From the NCBI GenBank assembly GCA_946533525.1, contig CAMNBW010000032.1:1-10011 (forward strand): 10,011 bases of DNA, given 5' to 3'. Positions 9,001-10,011 of the stretch are shown here, in pieces. The stretch is from an uncultured Lachnospiraceae bacterium. GTDB lineage: Bacteria; Bacillota; Clostridia; Lachnospirales; Lachnospiraceae. The notes under the pieces were generated by a model, which did not search any database, had not been told where the DNA came from, and worked only from the letters and a program-made list of their open reading frames with translations. Position 1 is the first letter of the stretch. Every line of letters starts with the position of its first letter. The position numbers and the translations under genes were made by a program.

Positions 9001-9259
9001 CTATCTTGGGCAGGCGGTCGTTGAGCACTCTGGCCTCCACTCCGGTAAAGAGGGCCGCCTCCACCATATCCCTGTTAAAGTGTCCGCTCCTTATCACGAC
9101 ATCTACGAGAGCGCTCCATTCGCGGTCTAGCTTCGCTCCCAGCTTCTTATACTGGAAATAGTTCTCCATGTCGGACGGAGCCGGAGCCGGTTCCTCAAGG
9201 TAAGCCACCCGCCTCGCTGTCAGATCCCGCACATATTCAGCCCAATTAGTTATAGCCAT
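62..9259 (-). CDS. Giant uncharacterised helical protein of 3,065 residues with a duplicated N-terminal half
   Basis: I do not recognise this protein and assign no function. The frame is open for 9.2 kb with no frameshift. ATG at 9257-9259 has AGGAGG at 9268-9273, 8 nt upstream, which fixes the start; the stop is TGA. The N-terminus (MAITNWAEYVRDL) is charged and lacks a signal peptide. No membrane segment, LPXTG, HExxH or P-loop is visible. The most hydrophobic stretch (about 543-563) is not hydrophobic in its duplicate. Composition is Glu/Lys/Ala/Leu-rich, suggesting alpha-helix, with eight Cys (301, 429, 1405, 1862, 2381, 2651, 2906, 2949). Order: duplicated modules (1-749, 750-1480), a unique region, EYxxLKxAL units (about 1923-2074 and 2859-2912), a 24-residue tandem repeat (2483-2530), and a basic tail (3031-3065). 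A cytoplasmic scaffold or a non-classically secreted protein are both possible. Confidence 0.95.
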   Translation of the reverse strand: MAITNWAEYVRDLTARRVAYLEEPAPAPSDMENYFQYKKLGAKLDREWSALVDVVIRSGHFNRDMVEAALFTGVEARVLNDRLPKIESTFADYIPLKIKNRAIDENKLAIINNYNQLPEEEKTAYKQRLINGEIFDEDLYNTLTAEEKERAKKTWLSPREEFDAYFSALNLRLKPEPALIGAVIEKLGNELEPELANSLATELSSVPDLMDAPLEEQVTYPYREMAGQLKMRAGEELSTDPEKLQRVNEALDYAANKLTRVKPAAKNALMNEETWIGEATSASDNAELEAQKAEGKKVDICQSEGFSDGSIQITDLDETVSEELLSDSEELLSPQYKETLIQMLSKMDEMQMLGPDEAGESEEPYKMYAFKKLILARSELQNAVQEGNFDRILEAKEKYESISRDYDALFAMADGLNNSRFGMQDNIACTRTESMPWEYNRDLRKHVQLNGVYQIYRQMHALKLKPEEYLSNVAKNGIRFYRELAYETGLGAQVKGKDFGGVLDVLLNPESSSKVQGLSTAEKNYRGYNAIQIMEPDPNRKGTMVVFMNRMVNVSWAIISSEVARTGLFHQIYAPGSENAELVKRNRQTALENLITVADEHRDLRRILPPPTVGEDGKLEKPFSADDYVRDNAADYDGMVSRIRILLEKSNTVAAGNYVYTVTNKNGATSDENLEPEVLLPEQVIEAAFNAGQRVLNAKVQEAGNEAYENLRREIANLAMLLPPEAALAGNADRLAEVQRIKTRIAQAFPVKALSDLAKPIVNARKAALKEKAPEASDRQAYFEYVKRKGEADLGFFAIKRAVSMARGLSEQTLEEVMAAVVPAEKLTEIRQKVIRQRENTLPSRLYAAAAERGRAYSDLPAYSNMSAEQKESFRQRMAAGEIFDVNAWKDLSAEEKARTENVFLDADARFRGALNTYEWALGDDMDTLVRVYSALQERLSPYESWLLSKRLEEIPVNRERTLQDEVEYPLEKDVADLIKFAETELQGEGLNAAKLAELKEVLSDAALKVNVGKADVINEQVTRELGIAHANNAEEKAYMQNLKQLGGEKQWIYFGEGEYLAGASPVLKKETNAATFPEKKPHMSEAYRLTLVSMLQKMKEMELIPEGAGAAAEEGTKKYAFRKLIEAKHSFENAVKQKRIDEVIELKKAYDKEWQNMQELMDMARNGLGQDVFSMPGNVDITRNKDVPWTFARDLKTQAQVNGVYQMFIVMQELGIDDPEVFIDNVAQNGLKYANQRLLKAGVNEKAGNKNLSGIIAMLTDPDNSKELDLAAGDVTRTRWLEALSVMEPDKINPMGLIIYKENYDRMVLDMAEREKVKFNLFKAEPVKGTPNYSLEMSLRKEALERLITVSDEDRTDLSALIGLPGIDENGREKASFDIEEYAARPGRDYQGMIDRVNTLIAQCAGKSGAPTEAEIMEAARSAFRRVLEANVNDRENPGYQALERELGLLPARVYGSGEKLQEASVLRMSMTSDMIAHSRGLLSWMSPYQGEELFTDMISASERQDISGALQNLLTPEGRKGLSPKQEADKLMKLMGALGEEIAEQGINVDEDSKVRVNGLPYFTKDAAAPIIEKYNLLKTAVARGKELVKQGGSEITLSMLQIYESLLNMGTEGVSMEQIGATEPLAQLSLANLNRPKPDIDRTKTPLNPGQTSKFTMEEMEEKKDIFPVHRIFQKSYDLGSVWIEYIKKNEAGIYTAQDEEAFKNDLKNRYQELIGIYNSIKQRAEGEQGFNEQFINENMRSVFGQKNAVDSYEDTFGSSRGFAVTFKELSDKVEAIDKGWPVGELGNYAHLVHAAFDIDRDIPKLEGEELSGVRQKALELREYLHEKFIGKAFEADSARRAEALFEAERLYKEVARECEAAEKVFKGKKSADRDEMDRVNDIIVILHDKLGMDKMTQKVENLKLSFNEVVANMGEKARVEGLKTLLAGLDRADKTYPQGAKEYMDVKAALREAANLREEPLGLDKSFADRVRSSVRRLQARFTVLGEGLKKEWYANRKLGEKRAANVADLTSILAAGELSPGEKLSKIAEINKRFRDKSDVLRVASPEYTNLKRALKSAAEFYNQNRDYLRSFPVPPAPGLNASPEQARAMAANVEKVRSRQPKVLEELNTLLAAYTQSGAGMEAQRVAELEQQRFNNVKGLVQAVLPGREAELDRVWNERGQEGPYNEAELTEALRTEYSPQEIIARNKALHDNMEALGNMAGRELRALSAAGAAEGRLNSARFTAFANALRNVTAPVELKSLPAELKKLTDAARAYAAAPESGELGERRRELAGRAAELAERTARELNAAIRTGRYDETELGNIYSIYSDAFSPSVEAIMTNIRAVQNEIPLPDRENVNAVNGPAALTEDVAARLIARFDSLQTYDEKVTFYIDCASLNLRGNLLPDSSGEVFEALERHIFLDEAGELRPNAVNEFMEAAARLNARWRVEAERVRQETGLEDHNLSVNSVRADTIAQNLFHLINSKAPYGFENQPVRIRNAQGQWEDVKKTLSEETTVNVRRRNAQGQWENVEKILPAGTTVNVNWGDHFKQYMQEVIERETANAGIDIENIDMLTFNNISGARKYELSIRTKLELMNNLPEGTVIDERFAAALRTEAGALRGMAEDLGGPDNNTGLMNIISSLDSLSEMTHKSYLNSETSGVVCSGVKDLSMQIYNYLENRSLNKKWLTEKGVVRDELTRVLKGLSPEMSEVWEKRKDIVSRNAETLQGKKDALITFFKDQSAKGTDTLKKIVAAAENGDKEGRIDRISQVINKRYGLGEELSRQMAGEAVWHIEEVARLGKNVSDIYKSSYMFMRDLTLNMNDRKLVDFNITGKNKKINAEYSPKARGNNVEDMARNIAEDERLRDAGVEYGKLKSLLMDPERIDSLREMLNTGKRAGLFNWNSGEYTNLKEALETFCENRDELLKAIMDAKGGLKDDDMKQDLADKVGLASEALKEAIRCTGIYANKVLGGESVMDKSQDAGLVRAAAVFGLQEAFREMSPEAYREAAPQMGGQRLSEAEKIRVKNFTKLYQEEFAKENMDLKSNRHANAAERARQREAQNHRAAMAPDPLQNGRH
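65..169 (-). other. Basic, probably disordered C-terminal tail of the giant protein (residues 3031-3065)
   Basis: The last 35 residues hold six Arg, one Lys and three His against three acidic residues, with many Ala and Asn. The body of the protein before it is Glu-rich. Such a tail could bind nucleic acid, membrane or an acidic partner, but no known motif is seen. The frame continues cleanly to a TGA stop, so it is not a frameshift artefact. Confidence 0.5.
524..685 (-). repeat. C-terminal EYxxLKxAL helical repeat unit (residues about 2859-2912)
   Basis: YGKLKSLL (2859-2866), a spacer, then GEYTNLKEAL (2893-2902) followed by ENRDEL (2907-2912). It matches the unit at 2052-2074 (EYTNLKRAL...NRDYL) more closely than expected by chance, although the two are about 840 residues apart. 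Confidence 0.6.
1670..1813 (-). repeat. 72-bp in-frame tandem duplication (two 24-residue units)
   Basis: Residues 2483-2506 and 2507-2530 are adjacent copies; both contain RNAQGQWE and end in TTVNV. By direct comparison the two DNA copies (1742-1813 and 1670-1741) differ at 9 of 72 positions. Eight differences change amino acids (7 of 24 residues) and one is silent (GTC/GTG). The alternating Thr/Val/Asn and Trp/Gly content suggests beta-hairpin structure, unlike the helical surroundings. This is the only sizeable near-identical DNA repeat I found in the window. Confidence 0.9.
3038..3493 (-). repeat. Two short helical repeat units of EYxxLKxAL type (residues about 1923-2074)
   Basis: Two successive segments share a pattern: a leucine-rich helix (VEGLKTLL at 1923-1930; VADLTSIL at 2011-2018), a charged spacer, then EYMDVKAAL (1946-1954) or EYTNLKRAL (2052-2060). 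The second continues into NRDYL (2070-2074). A close third example lies near the C-terminus. The pattern suggests small helical hairpins used as a repeated building block. The first unit is the more degenerate. Confidence 0.55.
4820..7012 (-). repeat. Protein-level module B, second copy of the internal duplication (residues about 750-1480)
   Basis: Counterparts of the module A landmarks occur in the same order: SD...YFEY (777-785), GEIFD (881-885), LSAEEKAR (892-899), YAFRKLI (1120-1126), PW...RDL...QVNGVYQ...M (1189-1212), VAQNG (1227-1231), MEPD (1288-1291), ALERLITVSDE (1344-1354), DYQGM (1390-1394) and RVLEANV (1427-1433). Outside these blocks the copies have diverged strongly, so the duplication is old and both copies have probably been kept under selection. 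I see no clear third copy further along. Confidence 0.85.
7013..9259 (-). repeat. Protein-level module A, first copy of the ~750-residue internal duplication (residues about 1-749)
   Basis: This segment aligns collinearly with module B at a nearly constant offset of 748-755 residues, falling to about 733 at the end because A carries an extra stretch near 650-680. Matching landmarks are SD...YFxY (29-37), GEIFD (132-136), LTAEEKER (143-150), YAFKKLI (368-374), PW...RDL...Q.NGVYQ...M (436-459), VAKNG (473-477), MEPD (534-537), ALENLITVADE (590-600), DYDGM (635-639) and RVLNAKV (694-700). The best-conserved block, about 430-540, is the likely functional core. An acidic linker (about 300-335) is specific to this copy. 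Boundaries are approximate. Confidence 0.85.
8258..8299 (-). repeat. 21-bp in-frame tandem repeat encoding two acidic heptapeptides
   Basis: Residues 321-334 of the giant protein read SEELLSD then SEELLSP, two adjacent 7-residue units encoded by two 21-bp units. They lie in an acidic, Ser-rich stretch (about 300-335) that has no counterpart in module B. This is probably a flexible linker that grew by local duplication. Confidence 0.7.
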
Positions 9260-9267
9260 GTTGTTTC

Positions 9268-9273
9268 CCTCCT
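9268..9273 (-). promoter_or_regulatory. Ribosome binding site of the giant gene
   Basis: AGGAGG on the minus strand (AGGAGGG if 9267 is counted) lies 8 nt before the ATG at 9257-9259. Strength and spacing predict efficient translation and fix the start codon. Confidence 0.9.
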
Positions 9274-9284
9274 GTAAAAAATGT

Positions 9285-9365
9285 TTATGTTGTCAGTGCC
9301 GCCATTGCTGCCGCCGCTATTGTTCCCGCCGCCGCTGTCGCTGCTGTAGCTGTTATTTCTGCCAT
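9285..9365 (-). CDS. Possible 26-residue Ala/Thr-rich leader peptide
   Basis: ATG at 9363-9365 opens 26 codons ending in TAA at 9285-9287, 25 nt before the giant start codon. The peptide begins MAEITATAATAAAG and ends MAALTT; it is mostly Ala and Thr with one Gly and two Ile, and could form a short hydrophobic helix. In favour: its start context (GAAACA, ATGGC, with Ile-Thr at codons 4-5) resembles that of the giant gene, and the codons are an orderly GCG/GCA/ACA series. Against: there is no good Shine-Dalgarno sequence (only AAGAG, 13-14 nt away), it is very short, and it is low complexity. It could be a leader peptide, a small membrane peptide or chance. Confidence 0.3.
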   Translation of the reverse strand: MAEITATAATAAAGTIAAAAMAALTT

Positions 9366-9398
9366 TGTTTCGCTGCTACTCTTACATACGTAAAGGGC

Positions 9399-9429
9399 AA
9401 AAAAAATCGCCGGAGATCTCTCTCCGGCG
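9399..9429 (-). terminator. Intrinsic terminator after the 163-aa gene
   Basis: On the minus strand a perfect 9-bp stem (CGCCGGAGA paired with TCTCCGGCG; 9421-9429 with 9408-9416) closes a GAGA tetraloop and is followed by A and eight T (9399-9406). It begins 6 nt after the TAA stop of the 163-aa gene. There is no T-run on the other side, so it works on the minus strand only. It separates the upstream unit from the giant gene, unless read-through is regulated. Confidence 0.93.
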
Positions 9430-9435
9430 GTTTAT

Positions 9436-9927
9436 TTAAGCTTCCGCTTCCTGTCCCAGTATGAGCCGCAGCGTTTCGAAGCGCAGGCGCGAAGAGGCGA
9501 GCCTTTCCCTGTCGGCTTCGATGTCGTCTATTACGGCATCGATAAAATCCAGGTAGCCGACAAGAAGGTCCCTGACCTGCGCCGTCCACTCCGCCGCTTC
9601 AACGGTTCCGGCGGACTCCCGCACAGCATTGAGCTTTTCAAAGAGCTCATTCATCCCAAGGGTCAGCGCGGAAGGGTCTCCTGCCGCCTCTCCGGGCAGC
9701 CCCTCCGAGAGCTTCTCCTGCACCTCATCCTGTATATCCAGAAGCTCCATCATCCTGTCCTCGCGCTCTTCCTCTCCGATCTCGTCCTCCTCGGAATAAG
9801 AGTCCAGCACAGCCTGGACGCTCCGGCGGAGCTCCCCGTATTCACCCAGCCTCGTCTCATATTCCTCCGCCATCTGGCTGTGATAGAGCGCCTCTTCCTC
9901 TAAAATATCTAGTATTTCCTGATCCAT
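9436..9927 (-). CDS. Small acidic helical protein of unknown function (163 aa)
   Basis: I do not recognise a family. The protein is strongly acidic and predicted mostly alpha-helical: a first helical stretch (about 1-50), a very acidic segment (about 45-68, with EEDEIGEEEREDR), a Gly/Pro-containing break (about 75-90) and long C-terminal helices (about 90-160). It has no Cys, signal peptide or membrane segment. Its size, acidity and helicity resemble small secretion or assembly chaperones, but this is composition only and not homology. ATG at 9925-9927 has AGGGAG (9935-9940) 7 nt upstream. It follows the preceding gene by 31 nt, so it is probably the last gene of that operon; a terminator begins 6 nt after its stop. 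Confidence 0.88.
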   Translation of the reverse strand: MDQEILDILEEEALYHSQMAEEYETRLGEYGELRRSVQAVLDSYSEEDEIGEEEREDRMMELLDIQDEVQEKLSEGLPGEAAGDPSALTLGMNELFEKLNAVRESAGTVEAAEWTAQVRDLLVGYLDFIDAVIDDIEADRERLASSRLRFETLRLILGQEAEA

Positions 9928-9934
9928 CTTCCGT

Positions 9935-9940
9935 CTCCCT
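9935..9940 (-). promoter_or_regulatory. Ribosome binding site of the 163-aa gene
   Basis: AGGGAG on the minus strand lies 7 nt before the ATG. It is weaker than the AGGAGG sites of the giant gene and its downstream neighbour, but it is well placed and supports this start. Confidence 0.7.
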
Positions 9941-9958
9941 CTGTTATATTTAGCTGGC

Positions 9959-10011
9959 CTACCTTTTCCCGTGTTCGGCGTAATACTTTTGCTTCTCAGC
10001 GTACATGCTCT
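9959..10011 (-). CDS. 3' end of an unknown upstream gene (partial, runs off the right edge)
   Basis: The frame enters from the right edge and ends at TAG (9959-9961). The visible C-terminal residues are SMYAEKQKYYAEHGKR, a Lys/Tyr/Glu-rich tail typical of real coding sequence. They are too few to identify a family. The stop lies 31 nt before the ATG of the 163-aa gene with no terminator between, so the two are probably in one operon. A Met within the visible part could in principle be a start, but such a short gene is unlikely. Confidence 0.6.
   Translation of the reverse strand, partial: SMYAEKQKYYAEHGKR

Larger units (their letters stand above)
9260..9398 (-). other. Leader region upstream of the giant gene
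   Basis: This 139-nt stretch lies between the terminator T-run and the giant start codon. I searched the minus strand for paired -35/-10 hexamers and found none I would defend. It holds an imperfect palindrome (9382-9393), a run of GCG/GCA/ACA triplets forming a 26-codon reading frame (9285-9365), a six-T run (9276-9281) and the ribosome binding site. Transcription of the giant gene must start here at a non-canonical promoter, start further upstream, or read through the terminator. Confidence 0.6.

Noticed and set aside
9258..9464. Plus-strand frame with a cysteine-rich N-terminal part (many CxxC-like pairs)
   Set aside because: It is the antisense reading of the GCA/GCG/ACA triplet run and then of the terminator. 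TGC codons arise simply from GCA on the other strand. It has no ribosome binding site upstream and overlaps the giant gene start.
9353..9589. Minus-strand frame of 78 codons overlapping the end of the 163-aa gene
   Set aside because: It is an alternative frame of the 163-aa gene that continues through the terminator hairpin. Its composition is Arg/Gly/Pro-rich, as expected of a shadow frame, and it has no supported start.

Overview
This window is almost entirely one gene. A single uninterrupted reading frame on the minus strand (62-9259) encodes a 3,065-residue protein that I do not recognise. It is flanked by a small acidic protein gene (9436-9927, minus) and by the edges of two more minus-strand genes: the last codons of one upstream (9959-10011) and the first nine complete codons of one downstream (1-29). 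All genes point the same way. The organism looks like a member of the Bacillota, probably a gut- or rumen-type Clostridia such as Lachnospiraceae. This rests on near-perfect AGGAGG ribosome binding sites at a 7-8 nt spacing, frequent ATA codons for isoleucine, moderately high GC by eye, and a classic hairpin-plus-T-run terminator. The taxonomic placement is an inference of modest confidence.

Layout in the direction of transcription (right to left): the 3' end of an unknown gene (stop at 9959-9961); a 31-nt gap; the 163-aa acidic helical protein; a strong intrinsic terminator (9399-9429); a leader of about 140 nt with no recognisable promoter but with a 26-codon Ala/Thr-rich reading frame (9285-9365); the giant gene; a 32-nt gap; and the start of another gene with an excellent ribosome binding site. 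The first two genes probably form one transcription unit ending at the terminator. The giant gene and its downstream neighbour probably form a second.

The giant protein has no signal peptide, no convincing transmembrane segment, no sorting motif and no enzymatic signature that I can identify. It looks cytoplasmic and mainly alpha-helical, with only eight cysteines. Its first half consists of two collinear, diverged copies of a module of about 750 residues (roughly 1-749 and 750-1480). The most conserved block centres on a PW...RDL...Q.NGVYQ motif. The second half contains short helical units of the type EYxxLKxAL, a recent 24-residue tandem duplication, and a basic C-terminal tail. The function is unknown. 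Large size, internal duplication and a similar start region in the next gene suggest a locus of expanding, uncharacterised giant proteins rather than a known pathway.
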